8,021 nt of DNA from an uncultured Bacilli bacterium (GTDB lineage Bacteria > Bacillota_I > Bacilli_A > RF39 > UBA660). Numbering within the stretch: the stretch's first letter is position 1; the number at the start of each line of letters is the position of its first letter. The notes under the pieces are model-generated. The model had not been told where the DNA came from, ran no database searches, and saw only the letters and a program-made list of their open reading frames with translations. Both the position numbers and the translations under genes were made by a program. The DNA lies in the NCBI GenBank assembly GCA_947630515.1, contig CANRHY010000036.1:1-8021 (forward strand), read 5' to 3'. This document shows, one piece after another, positions 1 to 7,807 of the stretch.

Positions 1-26
1 AAATTAAAAACCTCAGAAACCCTTAT

Positions 27-58
27 AAAACAAAAAGCGTTCCCTCTCTCGAGGGAAC
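27..58 (-). terminator. Rho-independent terminator of the candidate RNA
   Basis: On the minus strand, a perfect 8-bp stem GTTCCCTC/GAGGGAAC with a GAGA loop is followed by GC and then TTTTTGTTTT. This is the classic stem plus U-tract form. In the plus direction the hairpin is followed by TTCAGGGGG, with no T-run, so it works on the minus strand only. It would also stop any read-through from the YihY-family gene, which has no terminator of its own. Confidence 0.75.
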
Positions 59-132
59 TTCAGGGGGTTTTGGTTGAGACACCCTCACCTTTGATCGTGA
101 AAGTGTCCGCATAGTAGATGTACTACTATGCT
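27..132 (-). ncRNA. Candidate structured small RNA or leader ending in an intrinsic terminator
   Basis: A promoter at 139-167 would start a minus-strand transcript near 131-133. The predicted RNA then has three consecutive helices. The first is a 9-bp hairpin at the very 5' end (131-123 with 117-109, 5-nt loop). The second is a split stem, GACAC/GTGTC (107-103 with 82-78) plus TCAC/GTGA (100-97 with 88-85), around an 8-nt loop. The third is an 8-bp terminator hairpin (58-51 with 46-39). Positions 11-131 are about 46% G+C, against roughly 28% around them, which is typical of structured RNA in AT-rich genomes. I could not match it to tmRNA, 6S, SRP RNA, RNase P, tRNA, T-box or the common riboswitch consensuses I know. 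It may be a free sRNA of about 100 nt, or an attenuator/riboswitch of a gene left of base 1. An insertion-element end is a less likely alternative. Confidence 0.6.
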
Positions 133-138
133 AATTTA

Positions 139-167
139 ATAATATAATTTTTTTTATAAAAAGTCAA
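139..167 (-). promoter_or_regulatory. SigA-type promoter for the candidate RNA
   Basis: The minus strand reads TTGACT (167-162), a 17-nt AT-only spacer, then TATTAT (144-139). Each hexamer matches the vegetative consensus at 5 of 6 positions, and the spacing is optimal. The expected start, about 7 nt beyond the -10, falls at 131-133, exactly at the base of the first hairpin. It lies 32 nt downstream of the YihY-family stop codon, so it serves the RNA and not that gene. Confidence 0.7.
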
Positions 168-199
168 TCATATTTGCTAAATTTAATAACATTTTAACC

Positions 200-1081
200 C
201 TAATTATACTCTTTGCTTTTTTTAACTTTTTCTTCTAGTTCTTTTAATTTAATAGTATTAGTTCTCTCAATTTGTTCTTCTACATTTCTATAATTAAGTC
301 CTAATCCTAAAACAAACACAAAAGCAAGTATATAAAACCATATCATAAGAACTATTATAGTACTAAGTCCTGCATAATAAACATTATAATGCGCTAAATG
401 TTTAATATAAAATGAATAAATAAAAGTAGCTATAAACCAACATATAGTTGTAAAAATTGTTCCTTTTGTAACATATCTACTCTTTACTTTTTCATCAGGT
501 GCAATAACATAAATTAACTTTATAAACATATAAATAACAAGTACTGTAATTGGGATATTCAAAATCGGATACAACACTTTAATACTTTCCACAATTATAT
601 TATTAACACCTAAAAATTCTAAAGCACTTATTATTTGTCCACCAAAAATAGGAACAACTAAAATGAATGTAAATAACAAGAAAATGATTAATGTTAATAA
701 AAATGCTTTAATTCTTCTTCTAAAAAAGTCTTTATTTTCAATACCAAATACCATATTAGATGCTACTATAATAGCATTACTACCATTACTTGCAATAAAG
801 AAAGCAACAGCAATATAAATAATAAATCCTATTCTAGTAGTACTAGTATCAAGCATAGGTGTAAGCAAATTTGCTAAATCTTGACTAAAATTATTAGCAA
901 TAAACTCAGTAATATAACTAAAAGATAAATTAAAAGATCCAGCAATTAAAAGTAATATAGAAATAATAGGCACTACTGACAAGACAAAATAATATGCCAA
1001 AGTACTAGGAAGAGTAAGCATTTCAGGCTTACTCATTATCTCATATAAATTACCAAAAAAATCCTTTATACTCTTCCACAT
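200..1081 (-). CDS. YihY/BrkB-family integral membrane protein
   Basis: The product is a polytopic membrane protein of the YihY/virulence-factor BrkB family (older annotations misname it ribonuclease BN). The molecular role of the family is not settled. About six hydrophobic helices are visible. Family hallmarks are the N-terminal STLAYYFVLSVVPI segment (compare ALAYYxLLSLFP) and the C-terminal YAGLSTIIVLMIWFYI segment (compare YGSLxxvivlllWlY). The tail is short and charged, rich in Lys and Glu, and may form a coiled coil. The reading frame can start at GTG 1090, but I chose ATG 1081 (293 residues): AAAGGTG (1094-1088) sits 6 nt upstream of it, while it would overlap the GTG. With this start, only one base separates the gene from the stop of the GGDEF gene, which implies translational coupling. 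It is the last gene of the minus-strand operon. Confidence 0.88.
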   Translation of the reverse strand: MWKSIKDFFGNLYEIMSKPEMLTLPSTLAYYFVLSVVPIISILLLIAGSFNLSFSYITEFIANNFSQDLANLLTPMLDTSTTRIGFIIYIAVAFFIASNGSNAIIVASNMVFGIENKDFFRRRIKAFLLTLIIFLLFTFILVVPIFGGQIISALEFLGVNNIIVESIKVLYPILNIPITVLVIYMFIKLIYVIAPDEKVKSRYVTKGTIFTTICWFIATFIYSFYIKHLAHYNVYYAGLSTIIVLMIWFYILAFVFVLGLGLNYRNVEEQIERTNTIKLKELEEKVKKSKEYN

Positions 1082-1082
1082 A

Positions 1083-3086
1083 CTATTCACCTTTATTTTT
1101 ACGCATCATTATAAGTGCTTCATTAATCGCATCATCTATAGTTGTACTTTCAGTTGTAATTAAAGAATAACCTATACTTACACCATACTCATAAGGTAAA
1201 GTTTTAAATTCTTTAAATAACTTATTAACATAAGTAACAATTTGCTTTTCATCATATCCAACTAAATATACTAAAAATTCATTACCATCACTTCTAATAA
1301 TTTCAGAATTTTCTCTTTGAGTTCTAATAAGTATGTTAGCTGCACTTCTAATTTGTTTATCTCCCTCTTCATGACCCTTAATATCATTAATAACAGCAAG
1401 ATCATTTAAATCAATTACTACTATAGCTTGTGGATAAATTTTATTACTTTCCCAATAAACTAAATTATCATTTAAATAATTTCTATTCTTTAAATTAGTC
1501 ATTACATCCAAATACATCATCTTGTCTTCTTTTTTAATCTTCTTTGTAACTTTAACTTTTCTATTAAACTTAAATATCAAAAATGCTAAAGCCACCAAAA
1601 GAGCTAATATATAAATAATATTATCCATAATAAATTGAGTAACTATACTACTTCTTGCTATCTCTAATGAATTATTTACTGCTATTTCACTTACTTCATT
1701 TATACCTAAAGTAGTAATATAAAAATCAAATATATTACTTAAAACATTATTTGCTTTAGTAAATAAGAAAGTATCAGTTGTATCAGCAACTCCTTTATAT
1801 CTAACAATATAATCTTTTAATTTATCATTTTTATAATAATTATAAGTACTCTCTTCAATAACTAAAGTATCATCTTTACTCATATTTTTAAACATACCTT
1901 TATAAGTATCAAAAGTTTTAGTACTAATACCTGCATTTTTAACATAAGAATATAAAGATGTATTATTTATAATATCAACATTTTCATTTTTTAAAGAATT
2001 AATATTATAAACATTTTTAATGTTGTCTTTATAAGTAACTACTACATAATTTATATTTCCCATACCATTACTTTTATTATAATTAGTATTATTTAAATTA
2101 TAATAATTAAGAACAATATCCACTTTTTTATTATTTAAAGCCTTTATTAACTCATCTACATTTTTATATTTAATATACTTATATGTAGCCCCTGTTAAAT
2201 CACCAAATAACTCTAAATAAGTATTAGTAACACCGCTAAAACTATTATTAACCTTACCCTCATAAGGTAAATTATCTACATATCCAACTATCAAATCATT
2301 TCCAGTAACACTTTCAATTTGAAGTTCACTCATATTACTTGCTTGATAATATAAAGTAGCTAAATTCTTATTCACACTAGTCCTACTATTTGATTTCCAT
2401 TTATTATAAAACTTATTACTAATACTTCTAAAAGTATCATCATCTCCACTAAAACTTAAAGTATAATAAGAATTAAGTCCTTCAAAATGATAAATAATAT
2501 TATATTTATTATAAATAATATCTCTCATATATCTATACATTGGCACTATTGCATAAATAATTGTATTATTCATATCACTCTTCAAACTATCAAAACTATC
2601 ATACACTTGATAATCTAAATCCAATTCACCCAAATAACTTGCAATATAATCTTTATCACTTTTAATGACACCAATATTTTCACCTTTAATAGTATTTATA
2701 CTACTTAAACTACTTTGTCTACTACTAATTAAAACAAAGTGATCGGTATATAAAACTAAATCATCACTACTATAATTATTTTTATTAGATAATTTATAAT
2801 TACTTTCTTCTCCATTTACTGTAATATTAAATGATAAAGTTGTATCCTTTTCAAAATCTTTCAAAAAGTCATAAAAAACTCCCTCACCATTATAACTAAA
2901 TACTGGTAAATCTTTTTCTACACTTATATTTATCATAGTATTTGAATTACTATTAATATAATTTCTTTCACTAAAAGTATAATTAGTCCTAGAATTATTT
3001 ACATAATATAAAACACCTATTAATGTTAAAACCACTAATAATATAAGTGCCGTGATTAAATAAAATTTTCTTTTTTTCTTCTTCAT
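1083..3086 (-). CDS. Membrane GGDEF-domain protein with tandem extracytoplasmic solute-binding-like domains
   Basis: This 667-residue protein looks like a membrane sensor. It has a signal-anchor helix (about 8-28), an outside region with two solute-binding-protein type 3-like lobes (about 50-235 and 260-480; note GVIKSDKDYIASYL and IVGYVDNLPYEG), a second helix (about 488-506), and a cytoplasmic GGDEF domain (about 524-660). Within the GGDEF domain, D559 (in VVIDLND) and the following ND..GH..GD pattern are kept. However, the signature is DGNEF (600-604) instead of GGDEF/GGEEF, and the inhibitory RxxD site reads RENS. Active diguanylate cyclases need the acidic third residue, so activity is doubtful and the domain may bind nucleotide or act as a receptor. 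The start ATG has AGGAG 5 nt upstream, overlapping the stop of the preceding orphan gene (8-nt gap). The ligand is unknown; amino acids are a guess from the domain type. Confidence 0.85.
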   Translation of the reverse strand: MKKKKRKFYLITALILLVVLTLIGVLYYVNNSRTNYTFSERNYINSNSNTMINISVEKDLPVFSYNGEGVFYDFLKDFEKDTTLSFNITVNGEESNYKLSNKNNYSSDDLVLYTDHFVLISSRQSSLSSINTIKGENIGVIKSDKDYIASYLGELDLDYQVYDSFDSLKSDMNNTIIYAIVPMYRYMRDIIYNKYNIIYHFEGLNSYYTLSFSGDDDTFRSISNKFYNKWKSNSRTSVNKNLATLYYQASNMSELQIESVTGNDLIVGYVDNLPYEGKVNNSFSGVTNTYLELFGDLTGATYKYIKYKNVDELIKALNNKKVDIVLNYYNLNNTNYNKSNGMGNINYVVVTYKDNIKNVYNINSLKNENVDIINNTSLYSYVKNAGISTKTFDTYKGMFKNMSKDDTLVIEESTYNYYKNDKLKDYIVRYKGVADTTDTFLFTKANNVLSNIFDFYITTLGINEVSEIAVNNSLEIARSSIVTQFIMDNIIYILALLVALAFLIFKFNRKVKVTKKIKKEDKMMYLDVMTNLKNRNYLNDNLVYWESNKIYPQAIVVIDLNDLAVINDIKGHEEGDKQIRSAANILIRTQRENSEIIRSDGNEFLVYLVGYDEKQIVTYVNKLFKEFKTLPYEYGVSIGYSLITTESTTIDDAINEALIMMRKNKGE
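1088..1094 (-). promoter_or_regulatory. Ribosome binding site that decides the YihY-family start
   Basis: AAAGGTG lies inside the last codons of the GGDEF gene, 6 nt before ATG 1081. It overlaps the alternative GTG start at 1090, so it can serve only the ATG. Confidence 0.65.
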
Positions 3087-3094
3087 ATTAACTC

Positions 3095-3550
3095 CTAATT
3101 ATTAGTCCAAACTACTTGATTATTTCCTGCTCTTTTACTTCCCATCATAGGATAAACAGTACTTTCTTCTGCTATATTTTCACAAGTAATAGTAAAGTGT
3201 ATATCATAATATCCTTTAATTTCATCACTAAAAACTTCTAAAGCACGAAGTGCCATATTTCTAGCATCATCTTTATTAATTCCATCACTTACATCCATTA
3301 TAATATAAATAATTTTACCCTTTATATCAACACTAACACTCTCTACTCCACTTTCATAAAGTGCAGCTATATCTTTATCCACTGTTTCACTAACAGGATA
3401 ATCTTCTATTCCATCTAGTCTATTTCCATAAGGATCCCCATCCCCACTATAAAAATAAGTAAAAAGTCCTACTACAATTAAAACTACACACACTAGAATA
3501 ATTAAAGCAAGTACAAATAAAACCTTATTTTCTTTTATTAACTTTTTCAC
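3095..3550 (-). CDS. Small single-pass membrane-anchored protein of unknown function
   Basis: I do not recognise this 151-residue protein. It has a short basic N-terminus, one strong hydrophobic helix (about 9-34) and no lipobox. After that comes an outward-facing domain of about 115 residues with a GDGDPYGNR linker and an alternating strand/helix pattern (VESVSVDIKGKIIYIIMDV, then a helix around 92-110, then YDIHFTITC). That resembles a small alpha/beta fold, and one Cys is present in it. Translation starts at GTG with AGAGG 9 nt upstream. A TATAAT box at 3577-3572 may give the gene its own promoter, although ligA read-through is also likely across the 67-nt gap. The stop codon lies within the ribosome binding site of the GGDEF gene, so the two are probably co-translated. 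A shared envelope-sensing role is possible, but only from position. Confidence 0.75.
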   Translation of the reverse strand: MKKLIKENKVLFVLALIILVCVVLIVVGLFTYFYSGDGDPYGNRLDGIEDYPVSETVDKDIAALYESGVESVSVDIKGKIIYIIMDVSDGINKDDARNMALRALEVFSDEIKGYYDIHFTITCENIAEESTVYPMMGSKRAGNNQVVWTNN

Positions 3551-3571
3551 TTTTTCACACCTCTTTTTACC

Positions 3572-3577
3572 ATTATA
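3572..3577 (-). promoter_or_regulatory. Possible -10 box upstream of the small membrane protein gene
   Basis: A perfect TATAAT on the minus strand lies 21 nt before the GTG start. The best-placed -35 (TAGCAA, 17-nt spacing) matches only 3 of 6 positions, and there is no TGn extension. It could be an internal promoter for the three membrane-protein genes that follow ligA. Confidence 0.35.
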
Positions 3578-3617
3578 CTATATTTTATTATTTATTGCTA
3601 GTTTACATACTAGATTA

Positions 3618-5609
<1,992 letters not shown>

Positions 5610-5626
5610 CTATTCACCTATAGTTT

Positions 5627-5632
5627 ATTATA
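5627..5632 (-). promoter_or_regulatory. Probable -10 box of the ligA promoter
   Basis: TATAAT on the minus strand lies 20 nt before the ligA start codon. The -35 position at 17-nt spacing is TTTTTT, a poor match, so the promoter may be modest. The 111-bp gap 5607-5717 also holds the divergent promoter of the kinase unit and a small TCACT/AGTGA inverted repeat around an A-run (5643-5659). I see no operator that I can name. Confidence 0.45.
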
Positions 5633-5686
5633 CACAATTATTTCACTAAAAAAAAGTGACTAATAGTACTTTTATTAATATTTATG

Positions 5687-5695
5687 TGATATAAT
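5687..5695 (+). promoter_or_regulatory. Extended -10 promoter of the kinase unit
   Basis: TGATATAAT is a full extended -10 element (TGn plus perfect TATAAT), 22 nt before the start codon of the 87-residue protein. The -35 position (TACTTT) is weak, as extended -10 promoters tolerate. AGAGG at 5705-5709 is the ribosome binding site, 8 nt before the ATG. Confidence 0.65.
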
Positions 5696-5717
5696 CTCTA
5701 TATAAGAGGTTGAATTT

Positions 5718-5981
5718 ATGAGTGAAGAAGATAAAAAAATAATAGGAAACAAAAAACATCTATACGATGAAAGAATTAAATATGATGAAAGTAATTTACC
5801 CAAGTATTTAAAAGATTACATAAAAAGACTAAAAGAGTTTGATAAAACCAAAGATTGGTGGAACTATGATTTACTTTTTGATGAATTTGAAGTACAAGCA
5901 AAAGCATATTTAATAGCTAATAAAATTACAGAATTTGATTATAAAAAATTAATGGAGAAATATGGGTGGTTATATGATTAA
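5718..5981 (+). CDS. 87-residue orphan protein preceding the HipA-like kinase
   Basis: I do not recognise this family. The protein is small, highly charged and probably all helical. It has a Lys/Asp/Glu-rich N-terminus (SEEDKKIIGNKKHLYDER), a middle helix (YLKDYIKRLKEF), an aromatic WWNYDLLFDEFE patch around 47-58 and a C-terminal helix ending KLMEKYGWLYD. It has no signal peptide, membrane helix or clear helix-turn-helix, so it is not an obvious HipB-type DNA-binding antitoxin. It is the first gene of a two-gene unit with its own extended -10 promoter, and it overlaps the kinase gene by 20 nt (or 8 nt with the later start), so the two are translationally coupled. A partner, substrate or antitoxin role for the kinase is inferred from this arrangement only. 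Confidence 0.82.
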   Translation: MSEEDKKIIGNKKHLYDERIKYDESNLPKYLKDYIKRLKEFDKTKDWWNYDLLFDEFEVQAKAYLIANKITEFDYKKLMEKYGWLYD

Positions 5982-6912
5982 GATAGAAAACTTTGACAAA
6001 ATAATACCGAGTGGAATAACTTATGGAGGCCACAGTGGTAGTAAAAAAGGAATAATTTATAATAACGAAAGATGGTTTTTAAAATATCCAAAAAGCACTA
6101 AAAGTATGGATATAGAAAATTTATCTTATACTACCTCCCCACTTAGTGAATATTTAGCTTCTCATATATATAGTCTTTTAGGTTTTGATACTCATGAAAC
6201 ACTTCTTGGCATTTCTAATGGTAAAGTAGTAGTCGCTTGTAAAGATTTCTTAAATCAAAGTGAAACAATACTAGACTACAATTCTATTAAAAATGATTAT
6301 GATAAAAACATAGAAGAAAAAATTGAAAATTTATTCTCTTCTAACAGTAATAGAACCTTAACAGACTTAGAAGAAACTATAATTATTATGAACAATAACA
6401 CATATTTTAAAAAAGTTCCAGAATTAAAACTAAGGTTTTGGGATATGTTCATAGTAGACGCTTTCATTAATAATAATGATAGAAACGATAATAACTGGGG
6501 ACTAATATTAGACCGCAATAATATGAATTTAAGATTATCTCCAATATATGATAATGGTGCTTCCTTTTATAGTAAAAGTCCTGATGAAAAATTAATAAAT
6601 GCACTTAGCGATAACTTTAAAAAGAAACAATTAATCTATGATAACTGCAAAAATATATTTAGTGAAAACGGAAAACCTATTAACCCACTTAAATATATAG
6701 AAAAAATGCAAAATGAAGATTGTAACGAAGCATTATTAAGAGTATTTCCAAAAATAAATTTAACTGAAATAAAAAATTTAATAGATTCTATACCTAATGA
6801 ATACAAAAGTATTCCAATAATAAGTATTAATCAAAAAGAATTATATTATGAAAGTTTAACATATAAATATAATATTTTAGAGACTATTTATAACACACTT
6901 AAAAACAATTAG
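5962..6912 (+). CDS. HipA/CtkA-like serine/threonine kinase
   Basis: The product is a HipA-fold protein kinase, closer in size and motifs to stand-alone CtkA-type proteins than to full HipA of about 440 residues. Visible elements (316-residue numbering) are a Gly/Ser loop YGGHSGSKKG (21-30), the ATP-binding lysine K41 in WFLKYP, a helix with E63 (SEYLAS), the hinge-like VACKDF (91-96), the catalytic NNDRNDNNWG (171-180, with D173 and metal-binding N178) and the DFG-equivalent YDNGAS (D197). All core residues are present, so it should be active. S25 and S27 in the loop are candidate autophosphorylation sites. No HipB-like gene is adjacent; the only partner is the small upstream orphan. ATG 5962 has GGAG only 4 nt upstream; ATG 5974 (312 residues, preceded by GGGTGG) is an alternative start. 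The target is unknown; toxin or signalling roles are both possible. Confidence 0.87.
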   Translation: MGGYMIKIENFDKIIPSGITYGGHSGSKKGIIYNNERWFLKYPKSTKSMDIENLSYTTSPLSEYLASHIYSLLGFDTHETLLGISNGKVVVACKDFLNQSETILDYNSIKNDYDKNIEEKIENLFSSNSNRTLTDLEETIIIMNNNTYFKKVPELKLRFWDMFIVDAFINNNDRNDNNWGLILDRNNMNLRLSPIYDNGASFYSKSPDEKLINALSDNFKKKQLIYDNCKNIFSENGKPINPLKYIEKMQNEDCNEALLRVFPKINLTEIKNLIDSIPNEYKSIPIISINQKELYYESLTYKYNILETIYNTLKNN

Positions 6913-6932
6913 CCTAATAACTAATTGTTTTT
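6901..6932. terminator. Shared bidirectional terminator between convergent genes
   Basis: AAAAACAATTAG (6901-6912) and CTAATTGTTTTT (6921-6932) form a perfect 12-bp inverted repeat with an 8-nt loop. Read on either strand, it gives a hairpin with an A-run before and a T-run after. The stop codons of the kinase gene and of the small basic gene both lie inside the arms. It has only two G:C pairs, so termination may be partial. Confidence 0.7.
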
Positions 6933-7166
6933 ACTTAATGCTAATTTTCTACTTCCTGCTAAACTAGGATTAGTAAATAACACTTCTTCTTGTTTTTTAA
7001 GTATCCTTTTTTCAGTCTTTCTTTTGCTATTAATTAAAAGATAATCCCTATAAATTCGAAGACGAGCAGATTTACTTCCTAAATATCCCCTATTATTTCT
7101 AATTAAACTTTTAAGTACCATTACATTAATAAACTGGTAATACTCTTCCTTTTCTTGTTTACTCAT
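6921..7166 (-). CDS. Small basic protein of unknown function
   Basis: I do not recognise this protein (81 residues from ATG 7166). It is strongly basic, with many Lys and Arg, and mostly helical in appearance. It starts MSKQEKEEYYQFINVMVLKS, has an arginine-rich middle (SLIRNNRGYLGSKSARLRIYRDY) and a KRKTEKRILKKQEE stretch. It has no signal peptide or membrane helix, so an RNA- or DNA-binding role is conceivable but unproven. The frame is open up to GTG 7187 (88 residues), but that codon would sit at or next to the predicted transcription start and has no ribosome binding site. ATG 7166 has AGGGGG 12 nt upstream, a little far but usable. It is transcribed from its own strong promoter and converges on the kinase gene. 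Confidence 0.7.
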   Translation of the reverse strand: MSKQEKEEYYQFINVMVLKSLIRNNRGYLGSKSARLRIYRDYLLINSKRKTEKRILKKQEEVLFTNPSLAGSRKLALSKNN

Positions 7167-7178
7167 AATATTTTTTAT

Positions 7179-7184
7179 CCCCCT
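7179..7184 (-). promoter_or_regulatory. Purine-rich ribosome binding site favouring the ATG 7166 start
   Basis: AGGGGG lies 12 nt before ATG 7166 and downstream of GTG 7187, so it cannot serve the longer form. The spacing is longer than at the other genes in this window. Confidence 0.5.
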
Positions 7185-7195
7185 CACTATCTATA

Positions 7196-7224
7196 ATTAT
7201 ACCACATTAAGTACAATTAGTCAA
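7196..7224 (-). promoter_or_regulatory. Near-consensus SigA promoter of the small basic gene
   Basis: On the minus strand, TTGACT (7224-7219), a 17-nt spacer ending in TGG, then TATAAT (7201-7196) combine a 5-of-6 -35, an extended -10 and a perfect -10. It is the best promoter in the window. The -35 overlaps the last codons and stop of the CPBP protease gene. The predicted start near 7188-7190 gives a leader of about 23 nt. Confidence 0.8.
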
Positions 7225-7807
7225 ATTTAAGACATTTATAGATAAAATATATTATGACTAAAACACTTAAAATAACATAAATTAAAATACTTTTATATCC
7301 CGTATAATAAACAATTTGACTTACCAAATTATATAAAGCATGCATACTAAATGAATACATAATATTTTTAGTTTTATAATAAATATAAGATAAAACTATA
7401 GCCATAAAGAATAACATAACAATTTGAAAAAAACTAGCCCTATGAAGTATTGCAAACACTAAACTTGATAAAACTATAACCCATATAGAATACTTTTTAT
7501 CTCTAAATACACTAAAAGGCAAATACCTAAAAACATACTCTTCTATAAAAGGAATAAAACTAACACTACATATAACATAAAAAATATCCTTAATACTAAA
7601 GTCACCTACTTCTATAGTAAATAAACCCACTCTTTCAAAAATACCTCTAAATATCATTACTATAGAAACATACAAAACAGAATAACTAATGATTTTTTTA
7701 ATATCTAACTTATACTTAACATTATCAAATAACTGATTATTAAAATATCTTTTTTCTACTAAAACTATAAATAATAACAAGAACACTACATACAAAATAT
7801 AATACAT
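7217..7807 (-). CDS. CPBP-family (CAAX/Abi type) intramembrane metalloprotease
   Basis: This 196-residue, very hydrophobic protein has the three motifs of the CPBP/ABI family of membrane glutamic/metallo-proteases. They are EExxxR at 89-94 (EEYVFR), FxxxH at 118-122 (FAILH, H122) and HxxxN at 156-160 (HALYN), all within predicted membrane helices. Family members include eukaryotic type II CAAX prenyl proteases. In Bacillota they are often linked to bacteriocin self-immunity or peptide processing, or have no known role. Its substrate cannot be told from the sequence. The ATG directly follows the pcrA stop (TAG then ATG) with no clear ribosome binding site, so translation is probably coupled to pcrA. 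No bacteriocin precursor is visible nearby. Confidence 0.9.
   Translation of the reverse strand: MYYILYVVFLLLFIVLVEKRYFNNQLFDNVKYKLDIKKIISYSVLYVSIVMIFRGIFERVGLFTIEVGDFSIKDIFYVICSVSFIPFIEEYVFRYLPFSVFRDKKYSIWVIVLSSLVFAILHRASFFQIVMLFFMAIVLSYIYYKTKNIMYSFSMHALYNLVSQIVYYTGYKSILIYVILSVLVIIYFIYKCLKFD

Noticed and set aside
23..112. A 29-codon minus-strand reading frame (ATG at 112, TAA at 25-23) inside the candidate RNA, which could be a leader peptide.
   Set aside because: There is no ribosome binding site, the ATG lies in the first hairpin, and the frame runs through the terminator stem. RNA structure explains the sequence better than coding.
1..131. Left-edge inverted repeats as the end of an insertion sequence or MITE.
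   Set aside because: No transposase and no terminal repeat partner or target duplication is visible, and the promoter and U-tract terminator are in register with the hairpins. It cannot be excluded without sequence left of base 1.
3598..3613. CTAGT/ACTAG hairpin after ligA as a terminator.
   Set aside because: The stem is only 5 bp, and no T-tract follows on either strand.
5643..5659. TCACT/AGTGA repeat around an A-run between ligA and the kinase unit as an operator.
   Set aside because: The arms are very short in an AT-rich gap, and no DNA-binding protein is encoded nearby. It is noted only as a weak feature.
6297..6518. Minus-strand 73-codon open frame inside the kinase gene.
   Set aside because: It is antisense to the catalytic region of the kinase, with no promoter or ribosome binding site and a composition expected of a shadow frame.
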